Numbered from the stretch's first letter, positions 46,101-60,995 are shown. The stretch: 64,000 nucleotides of DNA from Macrobrachium rosenbergii (GCF_040412425.1 NC_089767.1:3552448-3616447), one strand, 5' to 3'. Numbers and translations are program-made. Notes: generated by a model from the letters alone, not told the origin.

Positions 46101-48170
46101 AGCACCCAAGAAATAAACCAAAAAAAGAAAAAACTCATTGTAGCTTTTATCATTCTGTAATGGGTTGTCATGTTAAACACCCTCCAAAAAATCTTGCTAT
46201 AACAGTCAACTGCATATTAATGTTACAGCCACTTCTGAAAAAAGGATGCACCTCATCCAACGTCATATTTTCCAGAAGTGATCAAGGAATAGTGTTGACA
46301 TTTGTCAAGGGTATGATCTCTACATGTGAGCTAAATTCGTGAGTGAATAAGCTGAATTTCAAATTTACTGGCCTTCATGTGACAAAAAAAAAAAAAAAAT
46401 AAGCAGAATGTCAATTAACCGTGTACCACTCTTTCAGGTTCACAGCGTGACTCACACAGGATGTCCCGGACGCTCCAAGACTGCGAGAGCCTTGGCAAGC
46501 AGTGCGGCCTGGTGATATACATGCCGCAGAAGAAAATTCACGTCAATGACGAGCAGAACAAGATCAAGATCTTCCACATCGGCCAGAAGAACAACCTTCC
46601 CACCAAGACTGTCCTTCTACTTGGGGAAACAGGAGCTGGCAAAACCACTTTAATCAACTCATTTTGCAATCACTTCTTCGGGGTCAAGTTTCAGGACGGA
46701 TACCGCATGAAACTGTTTGCTGAAGAGGACGACTGCGAAGGGAAGCAATCCTACGACAGCCAGACCGAGATCATCACAGGTTACCTCTTCTACGCGGAGG
46801 ATTTCATGCCCTATGATTATAATGTCATGATCGTCGACACCCCGGGACTCAACGACACAAGGGGGTGCACTAAACAGAAGGAGATCATGAACCAAATGAC
46901 TCTGTTTCTGACGGACGACAAGTTTGGCATTCTTGACCTCACTTGTCTTGCCTTTGTGGTGAAGGCCAACCTCAACAGGAATCTCGAGTATTTTGGCAAA
47001 ATCATCGAGAGCTGCATGAAGTTGTTTGGAGAGGACACAAAGAACATCACGCAGATTCTGAAAACCTTTGCTACTGATAAGAACTCCAACATCAAGAACA
47101 TTTTTCGTGACAAATGGAATATAGAAACAGAGTGTTATTTCAACTTTGATAATGGGGTTCTGTACGAGCCAAATAACGAAGGCGAGGTTGATCTTTATGG
47201 TTACGCTGCTGAGAAGTCAGACATCAATATGAGAGCAATGAGATGGGAAGTTCAGAATAAGGAGAGTGAAAACTTCTTCCAGGCCCTCTCGATGATGCCG
47301 TCAGTGAGTCTAACGCTGACAAGGGCTGCACTGAAAGAAAAGGCTTACTTGGAACAGTGTAAGAGGAATCTGACTGAAAAAATCAAATCAGCTTTGATGG
47401 AGATTGCCATTGGGAGAAAAAATGCAAATATGCTCCAGGATTATAACAAGAACGCGAGGGAAAACAAAACTTGGAGAGGCAGAGAAACCACAATCAGAAA
47501 GACACGCGTTCCTCTGACTAGGGGATCGGGAGCACCACTCAAGTGGTACCATTTTTTTCCACACGCTCACAACTGTAAAAAGTGTAATAAGACATGTACC
47601 ATGATTTGCCACATTTGGATATCATGTCCAAGACCTGACTCTGCATGCATAGTTTGCAAATGCCAGAACTGGGCTCACAAAAAGGAAGACGAAATTATCA
47701 AAGAAACTGTAGTAATGAGAAACGTGACTGATATAGACATGGCAGCCAAGATCCGGTCGTCAGGGAATCTGGAAGAGGACATACAGAGAGTGCTTGCTCA
47801 CATGAAAGAGGAGGAGCAAATGCTGAGGGAGGTCATAGCAATGATGGTCAAACATATCTGCCTCCAGACTGAAAGGCTTAATGAGATTTCCCGAGTCAAG
47901 ACTTGTCAGTCAAGCAAAGAAATCATAGAAGAAGTGATCTCCAACAGCATTCACAAAACCGAAGACCTCAAGCACTTATTAAGTGAAGATGGCCATTCTT
48001 TCTTGCAGGCTGTCGTTGAAGAAGCTGACAAGGTCGAAGTCAACAAGGAAGAGTGGATGCGAGAACTTGAGGAAACGATGACCGAAAGTACGACTGCTTG
48101 GGAAAGGGCGACCAGAATCGTTCGCAGGGTCGCAAGCAATACTTCGGTTCTCCTGAGATCCAATCGGTGA
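42747..48170 (+). CDS. AIG1/septin-like P-loop GTPase with Cys-rich module, two exons
   Basis: Predicted exon 1 is ATGATCCCAG (42747-42756, donor GTATGT) and exon 2 is 46438-48170 (acceptor CTCTTTCAG). The phases fit, adding 11 residues to the 569-codon frame that starts at 46461. In the latter numbering: G1 GETGAGKT 55-62, candidate G2 Thr 102, G3 DTPG 126-129, a degenerate G4 (TFATDK, 202-207), a Cys-rich module 372-406 (eight Cys plus His, pattern CX2CX3CX3C...CX2CXC), and a charged helical C-terminus from about 430, probably coiled coil. No signal peptide or membrane segment, so cytosolic. Similar GTPases with a Cys-rich module are scattered through invertebrates and fish, function unknown; a role in immunity or membrane remodelling is inference. 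Non-repetitive coding-like composition over 1.7 kb supports a real gene. Confidence 0.8.
42936..43082. repeat. ~146-bp foldback palindrome in the GTPase intron
   Basis: Arms of about 62 bases (left AAACCACAAGATTCTTGTGT, right ACACAAGAGTCTTGTGGGTT) meet at CTCGAGTACTTTTCTCGAG with few mismatches. (ATT)n runs flank both sides. It looks like a foldback MITE. Confidence 0.85.
43672..44255 (+). pseudogene. Non-LTR retrotransposon C-terminal relic
   Basis: The frame reads EIILTRFRIGHTRFTHSYTV then APVCAHCGDQLSAEHMLVR, the RxRxGHTxxTH...CxxC....HxLxxC module at the C-terminus of Jockey/I-type RT proteins. Two in-frame stops occur (after SYTV and LVR); it ends at TGA 43966-43968. A 3' UTR-like end with GATGGGTTCCGGCGCTTGG lies at 44212-44255. 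Confidence 0.75.
44366..44499 (+). repeat. 67-bp perfect-register tandem duplication
   Basis: Two head-to-tail units starting ACTCTATACTGAGATTACAG and ending TTTGACAGC, with about four differences. Confidence 0.95.
44765..45560. repeat. ~790-bp inverted repeat (long palindrome) in the GTPase intron
   Basis: The left arm starts GATGCCCTTTTACATGTAAT (44772) and the right arm ends with its complement ATTACATGTAAAAGGGCATC (45553). Intermediate landmarks pair throughout: TTGATAATGGATTAAGTCTA, CTGACGCCAGTTTGTTAATT, GGAACACTTCACTGAAT. Arms are ~370 bp, clearly similar but with mismatches and small gaps. The centre (45121-45215) has further nested copies of TTTCCCAGGAGG. Confidence 0.9.
45561..46437. 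other. End of the GTPase intron
   Basis: Contains a TGAAGACCCCTATAGGTACG stretch followed by AAACG at 46063-46088 that recalls a hammerhead core but has a changed first box. Otherwise nothing recognised. Confidence 0.45.
46438..48170 (+). CDS. GTPase gene exon 2 (569-codon open frame from 46461)
   Basis: The frame is open back to the CTCTTTCAG acceptor (GSQRDSHR before the internal Met) and runs uninterrupted to TGA at 48168. All recognisable domains lie in this exon. Confidence 0.9.
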
Positions 48171-48405
48171 CAGCCTTGTATTCTAAGCAACGCTTCATTG
48201 CTTACTTCGTGAAAAGCTGCCTCTGTAAGGAGAGACAAATCTCGGATTTATAAATGTCTGAAATCTAAAGACCTTCTACGCATTCCTAAAGCAAGAGATC
48301 TGCCTTATGTCTGCTGTCTTATTCCATGTTCAATCAGCCTAAAATTTCATGTCTTTTAATTTTGTCACCACGAACTTCGAGGACCATGCAGGAACTTGTA
48401 TTCAG

Positions 48406-48438
<33 letters not shown>

Positions 48439-48542
48439 TTGATAAGGTGTCACATCAAAACTACGTACCTTCAAACTCCTTTTCAGAATTAACAGTTCAC
48501 CTGTTCGTGATTTTGCTAACGATCCTGAAGTTCAGACCTTCA

Positions 48543-48548
48543 AATAAA
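48543..48548 (+). promoter_or_regulatory. Candidate poly(A) signal of the GTPase gene
   Basis: First AATAAA after the stop codon, 373 bases downstream, beyond a (GT)n tract at 48410-48437. Another AATAAA is at 49375-49380. Confidence 0.45.
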
Positions 48549-48778
48549 GGGAAATCAACGTTATTCGCCAATGCTCTTTCCTGAAACCGCGCATGCCTGA
48601 TGCGACATGAGAAGGGGATGACACACAGGACAGTGTAATATTCTGCCGTGAGGCATCCGGGTAACTTACTGTTACAACTGTAAGTCGGTGGATTTCTCTA
48701 AACAGCTCAGATGAAGCAAATGACCGTATAAATATAGTGTGTGTACGCGTGTGAGTGCATGCACATGCGTGTGTGGAA

Positions 48779-48965
48779 GGCCCTGTCCACACTAGCGGGC
48801 ATGCCCGTCGGGCACTTCCAGCTGTTTATATTTTCTCTCGCTTCTGAAGCAGTGTTACCAGACAATCGCATCCTTCTGGCTCCATACTCGGCCGGTCAGT
48901 ATAGTGGAACGGTTATGGGAACAGCGTTTGCCCGTCGGGCAGTGCCCGCTAGTGTGGACAGTGCC
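48779..48965. mobile_element. Short MITE, PIF/Harbinger-like ends
   Basis: Ends GGCCCTGTCCACACTAGCGG and, reverse-complemented, GGCACTGTCCACACTAGCGG (19 of 20). Flanking trinucleotides are GAA and TAA, so the 3-bp duplication is at best worn. A TGCCCGTCGGGCA block is repeated in both halves. Confidence 0.65.

Positions 48966-48966
<1 letters not shown>

Positions 48967-49032
<66 letters not shown>
48967..49032. repeat. (AG)n microsatellite
   Basis: Pure AG dinucleotides abutting the MITE. The ~400 bases after it show nothing except an AATAAA. Confidence 0.95.
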
Positions 49033-49445
49033 AATCAGCATCTTCCCATTATTACAAAAGAACCAAAAATGTATTTTGATACTGATACTTTTGTATCATA
49101 GACGGCGTCTGCGGTAGCGTCCCTTTGCTCTTGTACTGTATATTCCTGCATTCTCAAACCGACGCTTTTCAAATGACATATAATTACTTAATTATTTCAA
49201 AGTGGACATTTAATATTATTTTAGTTTCATTTCATGAAAAGAACCTCTATTTAGTTATCATTATGTATCATATAAGACAGGTATTTGTAAGCCAAAGATA
49301 TTTTACCTGGTTAGAGATAGACTCTCGAAAAGTCTGAGAAACATATTTTGATATGCCTTCTATATACTCATGTAAATAAAGAATAAGAATCTGTATTGTG
49401 GCTTTTATATCCATAACGAAAATCGTTCTCGTCTCTGCGCGCGCA

Positions 49446-49806
49446 GGGGGTTAGTGCCATTAGTGGACCTCACGCGGTGCACTGTAGGCACTACTAAAGG
49501 GTGTTTGCAGCGTTCTTTCGGCCACTGCCTGCACGCACTTTGTAGCCTTTTACTTTACCTCCATTCTCACTTCCCTTCTTCGGTCTTGCTGCCCAGATTT
49601 CCTTATCTCTTACTTCCTAATTGCAACTGTGGGGTTTCCTCCCAATTTCAGTTTGGGACCCTTGAATTACATATCATTTATTTTCTATGTCTCTGTCTTG
49701 CTGTCCAACCACTCCAACTCTCTCTTTTCACTGTCTAGCACTGGGTGGCCGAAGTTGCCCCAGTGCTTGGCTTTTTAGCCTAAATTCCATGAATCCATTC
49801 CAATAC
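49446..49806 (-). repeat. Family C repeat, reversed
   Basis: GCGGTGCACTGTAGGCACTA and TGTTTGCAGCGTTCTTTCGG (3' half), then a pyrimidine-rich middle, then GCCTAAATTCCATGAATCC near the worn 5' end. Confidence 0.7.
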
Positions 49807-49945
49807 AGTACAGTTTCAAATACTAAACAGCCATGACAATAGTTATGATGCACTTGAAAGGATTCATGGAAATGAGTGTGCATCCCAGCACTTTCCACTT
49901 TCCTAGAAGAGGTCTGAAGGAACGGGAAGCTCGCTGGCGGTTGAC

Positions 49946-50200
49946 TGGAATGCAGAATTTAGGCCAAAGGCCAAGTGCTGGGACCTATGAGGTCATTCAG
50001 CGCTGAAAATAATTTTGAAACAATGACTAGGAGATGGTAGAAAGTACGATGAAAGAAAGAGAATGTGAGTGGAGGTACAAGTATTGTAAAAAGAAGGAAA
50101 GGGGTTGCAGCTAGGGGCCGAAGGGATGCTGCAAAGAACCTTAAGGAATGCCTACATTGCGCAGCGTGAGGCACACTGACGGCACTACCCTCCTACGGGG
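49946..50200 (+). repeat. Family C repeat, copy 8 (middle part missing)
   Basis: From TTTAGGCCAAAGGCCAAGTG to CACTACCCTCCTACGGGG; like copy 7 it lacks the GTAACAGGAGGAAAACC block. Confidence 0.88.
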
Positions 50201-50346
50201 ATAATAATGGCCTTGCTGCTTTGACAAAGCCAACCGAGAAGTGAATGTCTCCTTCCTACAATGGCCACAAAGCAATTACCGAAATGGAACGCGAAAAAGA
50301 AACACAACTACTTGATGCTCAGCCATGCAACCTACCATAGTTACAA

Positions 50347-50347
<1 letters not shown>

Positions 50348-50421
<74 letters not shown>

Positions 50422-50430
50422 GTGTGTGTA
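50348..50430. repeat. (AT)n microsatellite
   Basis: TA dinucleotides with one TTATAT slip, ending in (TG)n. Confidence 0.95.
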
Positions 50431-50747
50431 TGTCTGTACATTCAACAAGCTCAGGTATATGTAACAGGTCTTTAAATACTGACCAGTGTCGGCTCTATTG
50501 CCGAGTCATCTTCAGAGGACTGTCCCCTGAAGGTGGCTTAGCAATAAAAATCACGTGTCAGTGATTGTTACCATATACACGGTTGAGCTATGTCAGGTTA
50601 ACCGATTTGTTTACCAAAACTCAAGCGATCTGCGCACTACGTCACGCGTCCCTCAAGAGGTTGCTAGTTTCCTGTAGAGAGTTGCCAGTTTCGTTTTTCT
50701 TATATATACCTATATATGCATATATGTACGTATGTATGTATGCATGT

Positions 50748-50850
<103 letters not shown>

Positions 50851-51174
50851 TATATATACATACATACATACAATTTATTTAATCTTAGTTCATGAAAAGG
50901 GTATTAAAACTAGATAGAACTTTGAAACAAAACTTTATCAACTACAACATTACTGAGTAAAAACAAAGACATATTTCTGAACAGTGCATATTACTCTAAT
51001 CGAAAAATAATCTACTCTTACTTACAAAATTATCTTTGTTCATGAAAAGGGTCTAAAAACTAGATATAACTTAGAAATAAAACTTTATCAACTAACAACA
51101 TTATTGAGTAAAAACATTAAAGCCATGTTTCTGAACTTTAATAACAGAGCATATTACTCTACTAGAAAAATTAA

Positions 51175-54217
<3,043 letters not shown>

Positions 54218-54534
54218 GGCCTAATTCCCACAAAACCCCTTCCCTGTACGTTCTTGGACGTTTGTCTGGTGCTCGATTTACGACTGACTGAAAGTCCTTA
54301 CTAAGGGAGGGTGTTTTGAAGGGAACGTTAGTGTGAGTGAGTTAATCTGCTTATGGACTGTGCCCCGAGGTCAAACAAAGAAATCCCAGGTCAAGAAATG
54401 ACCTTCAACTTCACTGGCAAACAAGAACATTCTGCCTGGTTCGTACTTTGGATCTCCTCCTTTCTCTCCGTGTCGAACGCGCGACGTCACGCCGTCGACT
54501 GTCAGACAGGTACCCTGATATAGCTCAACCATGA

Positions 54535-55485
<951 letters not shown>

Positions 55486-55788
55486 ATGTAGAATTTAGGC
55501 CAAAGGCCAAGCGCTGGGACCTATGAGGTCATTCACCGCTGAAAGGGAATCTGAGAGTGAAAAAGTTTGTAAGGTGTAACAGGAGGAAGACCTCGCAGTT
55601 GCACTTATGAAACAGTTGTTAGAAGGTGGATAGCAAGATGGAAGAAGGAGATTATGAATGGAGGTACAGTAGAAGGAATGAACGGGGTTGCAGCTAGGGG
55701 GCCGAAGTGACGCTGTAAGGAGCCTTAAGTAACGCATACAGTGCACCACGTGAGGTGCACTGACGGCACTATCCCCCTACGGGGCTTT
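55486..55788 (+). repeat. Family C repeat, copy 9
   Basis: Full length, from TAGAATTTAGGCCAAAGGCC to CACTATCCCCCTACGGGG. Confidence 0.92.
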
Positions 55789-56154
55789 AAGGATGTAGTG
55801 AACAACCACCTGCATCACTTCGCAAAAGCTTGTTGTATTGATACACAAAGATTCAGGGTTTCAATACGTGCATATTTTAGCATATATGATTTTCGATTGT
55901 GTAACTGTCTAGACTCTGTAACTTTAAAGTGTTTAAAATGTTTTCTTAAATGTTTATTTAAAGTAATTACGCAACTACTTAGTCGCTCGAGAGAATAAAT
56001 ATGGAAAATCAACGGTTTATCTTGAATTCTAACAGAAAAAATAACTATCGAGATTAAATAATTGCTGAAGATATTTGACTGTTATAGTCCGAGGCGTTTT
56101 TGTCATTTGTACGAAAATAGCTGGGCATGTATACCAGCACCTCAGCGACAACGT
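55789..56154. other. Intergenic stretch, nothing recognised
   Basis: AT-rich; no coding resemblance seen. Confidence 0.45.
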
Positions 56155-56361
56155 CTACAAGAAATATCACATAACATTACAGAACGATATACCACAGCCA
56201 GTTTAAGGACGAGGTCAAGGCCATGAGAAGGATCATTTCCAACGGCGCCACGGCTACTAACGAGTGCATTGGCGTCCGAACCTGGCCAGCGGCCTCGCGA
56301 TGCAGAAAAACACTACCCCCGTGGAGAGATGAGGGAGTCGACATATGTAGTAAATAAATCT

Positions 56362-56885
56362 AAATGTACTGAAGGGATATGTCACGCCCTCAGCAATTGC
56401 CACGTAGGTCTCATCACCACCACTCTACGACGACGATTGCAAGCTATGTTAATCAGCTCAGTGGTCTGGTAAAACTAAGGTATACTTTTTTTTTTTTAAT
56501 GCAGCCAAGGTGCAATATTCCAGCATTATGTAGACGCCCACGACCTTCAACCAAAACTGGGAAGATTATTAGAAGGCAATGAGTTCGCGCACAGAGAAGC
56601 CCGTTTCCACAGGCTGCAATAGCAGAAGGAGTTAGTATAAACCAGCAACTTCCAACATTAAACATTCGAAGGAACGCAGATTTCATCCTCCCTTCTTCCA
56701 GGAAACCACAAGACATCTGTGAGAATCCGGACGGAGAAACGAGCAGCAGAACACTCCCGAATATGAGGGAAAATACTTACCAACAGTGGAGCAAATCAAA
56801 ACTATCGGCCAGAGACAAAAATCACACCCTCGATCACGCCCTTGGTTGCGCTCCTTGGCATAGGGCGTGTCCTACGGAGCACTAG
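56362..56885 (+). pseudogene. Penelope-like GIY-YIG endonuclease remnant
   Basis: KCTEGICHALSNCHVGLITT then TLRRRLQAM corresponds to the Cys-containing start and Y[IV]GLTTTTLRRRLxxH block of PLE endonucleases. A SINE end (56449-56500) interrupts it, after which QGAIFQHYVDAHD, HREARFHRLQ and, one shift later, AEGVSINQQLPTLNIRRNAD continue the domain to TAG 56883-56885. In the GIY-YIG-type core, the expected Tyr is His-Val here (CHVGL). Confidence 0.65.
56444..56502 (+). repeat. SINE family A 3' end, inserted in the PLE
   Basis: GTTAATCAGCTCAGTGGTCTGG plus AAACTAAGGTATAC and a T12 tract only (first part quoted in excess of none of the family's full length); the rest of the SINE is absent, as in a 5'-truncated insertion. 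Confidence 0.75.
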
Positions 56886-57039
56886 AAAGGCCCTCGAAAC
56901 TGCAGACTGTGAGCGAGAGGACAAGACCCACCGACTAATAGAAATTCATCATTCCAGAGGCCATACTTTACATTTAAGGATTAGCGTTCAAGTTCGTATG
57001 TTGTTATAAAGGCTGTTTATGTCAATTGGCAATCTAGTC

Positions 57040-57077
57040 CTGAAGACTTCGCCGACAGGCGAGGAAACGGTTACGTC
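57040..57077 (+). ncRNA. Candidate type I hammerhead ribozyme
   Basis: Core box CTGAAGA (57040-57046, fits CUGANGA); stem II CTTCGCC/GGCGAG closed by GACA, with one bulged T; core GAAA (57064-57067); stem III ACG/CGT with loop GTTA (57067-57076); predicted cleavage after C57077 (triplet GTC). All invariant core bases are present. Stem I (left flank AATCTAGTC, right flank AGTTATAAG) pairs only weakly, so activity may be lost. Such ribozymes are known in PLE terminal repeats, where they act in RNA processing. Confidence 0.6.
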
Positions 57078-57080
57078 AGT

Positions 57081-58607
57081 TATAAGAAGTAAACAGAAGC
57101 AAAAGTGAATAAGCTTCCTTTATCCCTTGCCTGAAGAGAAAATGATGAAGAATAGACAGATTCAAGGTCTATATAAAAGACAGTCTGTAAATAATGCCAT
57201 TGAGGCATCATTTATTGTGTGGTGTAATGGTTATTTTGGTGGAACAATCCCGTTCTGGTTGTTCCCTTGTTTCAACTGTCCTCTCTTTTTTTTTTTTTTT
57301 TTTTTTGGTGGCGAGCTGACGTCTGTTATGGGATGCTTGACAGAATCAGTCAGGTTTTGGGTGGCAGACAGATCGGTTCCAGAGAGAGAGCGAGAGGTAA
57401 ATGAACTATTTGGATTTTTTGGTTGTAACCTTCAATGTCAATGGCGCATAGCCTTTATGGTCTTTGCAACATGAACTCGGATACTGAAGGCTTCTCACAA
57501 ACTCCCCGTCTCGCACACCTGTTGCAACGGGCATAGGAATTAATAGGTTATACAAAAGTTTCTTGTTATGAGTAAGCAAATTATATATATATTGAAGATA
57601 GCCTTGTTATTCCAAATTTAATAGTACAGACGATTGATGTTCAGTAGGCTTAACTTTGGCATCTACGTAATGGTCCTCGAAATGCTCATATTAAGTGTCG
57701 TTGAATCGGAAGTCGAAGTAAACCTAACAAGACAGTGTTCACCACGCTTGGAGTAATTGTAATTGAAGTGAAATGTATTTAATTACACCTTTTGGGAGTA
57801 ACTGAAATTTACAAAAATGACGTAACTGACCGTTTAGAAACAGGAAAGTTATAATTACCTTGAGTCACTTTAAAATTCATATAATACATACTCTATTTAC
57901 CATTTAATTTGTGACTGCATCTGTCGCGCAAAAGTTCAGTGCACGGGATTTTTTCGCTTCAAACTCCCGCCGATTCTACGGGGCTCACAGAATGGCGGGA
58001 ACTTACTGGTCAGGGCACGTCATAAACACGACTGTTATTGCATATTGTGCTGAAATGCACATACCGCCGCAGTATGCAACGTCATGTTTCGTCTTGTTGC
58101 TTGTTTGAGTGATTTGTTGTGAGTTTGGGGTCCTTAAGCCCGGGTAGCTAAAAGTGGGTTAGCCCAGTTAGCAACCGCCTGGACAGGTTAAGTGCGACTG
58201 TCGCGCCATTGTCTCTTCCTTGTCGCTCCAGGGATCTCGTTCTTGATGGACGTGAGTGTTTGGGCTCCTAAGAGGGTTTGTGTGAGGTTAGTAACTGTGA
58301 GTGCTCCTGCGTGGTTGTAGTGAGAATGATTGGGTAAGAATAGCTGTTTGGACGTTTGTGTGCTGCGGTGGCGTTGTGTTAATTGTAATCCAATTTCAGT
58401 GATTTCTTTGAGGTTGAAGGCTGTCGTGTAGCCCACGTGTTTCGTGTTGAATGCACGCAGATTGTAAGTTCGTTAGTGTGTGTGTGTGTGTGTGTTTTTT
58501 TTTAGGGGGATTTGTGTTTGTGAGGGTGATGATTGAAATGGTTTTATTTTTGTAAATAAATTGAGAAAACCTGGTACGTGCCTCGTTTATCCTTGCATGG
58601 GGGCTAA
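57081..58607. other. Intergenic stretch, nothing firmly recognised
   Basis: Holds a T23 run at 57284-57306 and, at 57745-57790, GTAATTGTAATTG-type sequence that also occurs at 60750-60860. It may be the outer part of a hAT-like element interrupted by the insertion at 58608, but no matching ends were found. Confidence 0.35.
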
Positions 58608-60610
58608 AGCCCCGTTCACACATTCACGTATCAGCCCACGCATGTTCACGCATGAATGGAAACTGGTAGTTGGCAACAGCTTACGTAAGTACTACGAAAA
58701 AGTTCCGTAATGCGTATTTAAGATCGTGGACATGCGGGGCGGAGTCGGGAGGTCGATACGCACCATCCCAGCATGCGTGGGGAGCCACGTACGTTTCGAT
58801 ATGTTCAAAAGATACGTGTCTGCTCACGTCATCTGTCATTTTGCGTGGTTGCACACGCACCGCGTGGTGCATCCGTAGCGCGGTCTGCACGCCTGCGGGA
58901 CAATGACGCGTGGTCCCACACTGCTTTCCCGTTCCCGCCAAAAACCGCGTGGGTCCCCACGAGGTTCGGGAGTAGACGTGGCAACAGCGCCTCGCCCCCA
59001 GGACCTGAGACGATGAGGCAGCGCTGCGTCGGGTGTATAAAACAGCTTGCGGCGCGGATGCGGCTTCAGTTTTTTTTATATCTATTTTGTGTATGTGTCA
59101 ATGTAAACAAATATATATATTTTGTATTATTGTATGTTTCCATGTAAATATTTCAGCATTAGTATAAGCAATAAACATAATTTAAAATAACTTTTATTCA
59201 ATGAACTAAAACCATCAAAGTAACAAAATGAAGTAATAATAATCACACAATTAAGACATAGCCTATGCAAACAACTATATAGTTGAAAATTAACTTATAG
59301 AAACAAATATCTATTTTTTTGTATTATTGTATGTTTCCATCTATATATCAGCACTAGTATAAACAATAAACATATAATAGAAAAGTAACTTCTATTCAAT
59401 GAACTACAAACCATGGAAGTAACAAAATGAAGTAAGAATAACAACAAAAATAAGGAGTAAGTGAAGGTATATTATATTAAAATAAAAAATAAAAAAAAAT
59501 CTGTACTTTCATATTATTAAGTTGTTCTTCACTACTGCTTGGTAATGGCCTATATAAAGGTATAAACCATTTCAAAATATTCAAAGTTATAATCTTCCCA
59601 CGCCTTGGAGTAATGCACTTAGCCACATTGCAATGCATGTATTTGCTTCTGCGTTAAAAATGTCAGAGTGTATGATCCAGTACTAATAGTTGAAAATTAA
59701 CTTATATAACAAATGTTTATTTTTGGTATTGTATGTTTCAGTGTATATATCATGATTGGTATAAACAATAAACATATAATTGAAAAATAACTTTTATTCA
59801 ATGAAGTAAAAACCATTATACTAATAAAATGAAGTAAGAATAATAGCACAAATAAGACATATGTGAAACAAATAAATGCATAAATACAAAGGAAAAGTAA
59901 ACTGTATGGATATTAAAAATTTTGGAAGTCGACATACAAAGAGAAATTATTATAACAAATATAAATGTATGTTAACAGTAGTTCTCATTATTTTCAATTG
60001 CAATGTAGGCCCTCACAGCTGAGGGACCTGGGGCAACCCGAACGAATTGTAAGGTCTGTAAGGTCACCAATACCATGCAGTGCACATACTCCACGACGGC
60101 CTCCATTACGTTTCTTTGTTGTCTGTGTGCTGGTGTTATAAGGGCAACGATGTCCTCAATGTTCTCCATGTTGATTCAGCAGCAGGGGAATACTTCTTGC
60201 TACAGGGAGGCGCTGAATGGCACTGCAAACACATGTGGACAGCACGGCCCTTTTGTACCTGGCGTATACCCGCCGATGTACGTGGGGATGTTGTGAGGGT
60301 GTCGTGAGGTCATAACGCACAACGTTACACATACGGTATACGTGCGTGGGTGTTACTTGCTCTGCCACGCATTACATGTGGGGGTGTGGCCTATTGTCGT
60401 GGCAGTTCACGTAAGCATCCCGTCTATCTTGCGCAGTGCGTAGCCTTAACATGCATTACTCTGTACTTACGTTATGGCGTCGTTATGTTGGCTTACGGAC
60501 GTCGGCCTTTGACACGTATCCACTTGATTGCGCCGACAAACCCTACAGTATAGCCACGTTTCATATGCGTGAACATGCGTGGGCTGATACGTGAATGTGT
60601 GAACGGGGCT
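58608..60610. mobile_element. PIF/Harbinger-type element with perfect 46-bp terminal repeats
   Basis: Left end AGCCCCGTTCACACATTCAC (58608-58653) and right end (60565-60610) are perfect inverted copies over 46 bases. TAA flanks both sides (58605-58607, 60611-60613), the 3-bp target duplication typical of PIF/Harbinger. The 2003-bp interior has CG-rich, CGTG-dense shoulders and an AT-rich centre. No DDE transposase or MYB-like protein is visible, so it appears non-autonomous. Confidence 0.8.
59104..59865 (+). repeat. Three diverged ~180-bp repeats inside the Harbinger-type element
   Basis: Units near 59104-59260, 59284-59440 and 59692-59850 each contain TTGTATTATTGTATGTTTC (or close), ATAAACAATAAACAT, CTTTTATTCAATGAA and ACAAAATGAAGTAA. 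All carry AATAAA-like motifs. A ~250-bp unrelated stretch separates units 2 and 3. Confidence 0.8.
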
Positions 60611-60882
60611 TAAGTCACTTTCGTAGATCGTGGGTTGATCGTGCAGTCTATCGGCACGACGAAATTGCAGTGACGTATGTCGAGGAAATTCCCGATAGCA
60701 TCCATATTTTTCTTTTGTGAAAATAGTTGAAAAATGTAATTAAATGTACATATTTACAGTAAAAATGAGTAATTGTAATTACGAATAATTAGCCCTTTCT
60801 CTCTTCCTTGTAATTGAGTAACCGACGAAGTAATTATAATTGTAATTGATCAAAGTAGATGTAATTAATCTAAGCCTGGTGT

Positions 60883-60943
<61 letters not shown>

Positions 60944-60995
60944 GAATGTTCTAGTGTGAAACTCAAATTTAGCTATCTCCACAATTAGAGGCAGC
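60611..60995. other. Spacer with (TC)n tract before the hAT pseudogene
   Basis: (TC)n at 60888-60941 and repeated GTAATTGTAATTA-type words that could be subterminal sequence of the following hAT element. Its inverted ends were not found. Confidence 0.45.

Larger units (their letters stand above)
56155..57080 (+). mobile_element. Penelope-like element (PLE) 3' end
   Basis: The coding remnant of a GIY-YIG endonuclease (56362-56885) is followed after ~155 bases by a candidate hammerhead ribozyme, the layout described for Penelope-like retroelements. Upstream text near 56285 (NLASGLAMQKNTTPVER in one frame) fits the linker before the endonuclease. The reverse transcriptase part is not in the window. 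Confidence 0.65.

Noticed and set aside
46659..48238. Minus-strand frames opposite the GTPase exon
   Set aside because: They are antisense shadows of a well-supported 569-codon frame and show no protein resemblance.
50473..50540. Hammerhead-like CTGAAGA on the minus strand near the P element
   Set aside because: The region between the core boxes does not form a stem next to the core, and GAAA is GACA.
57127..57474. 115-codon frame after the hammerhead candidate
   Set aside because: It contains a poly-Phe run from a T tract and no recognisable domain; likely chance.
59972..60169. 65-residue minus-strand frame in the Harbinger-type element as a transposon protein
   Set aside because: It lies in the element but shows no DDE, MYB or other motif, and is short enough to be chance.
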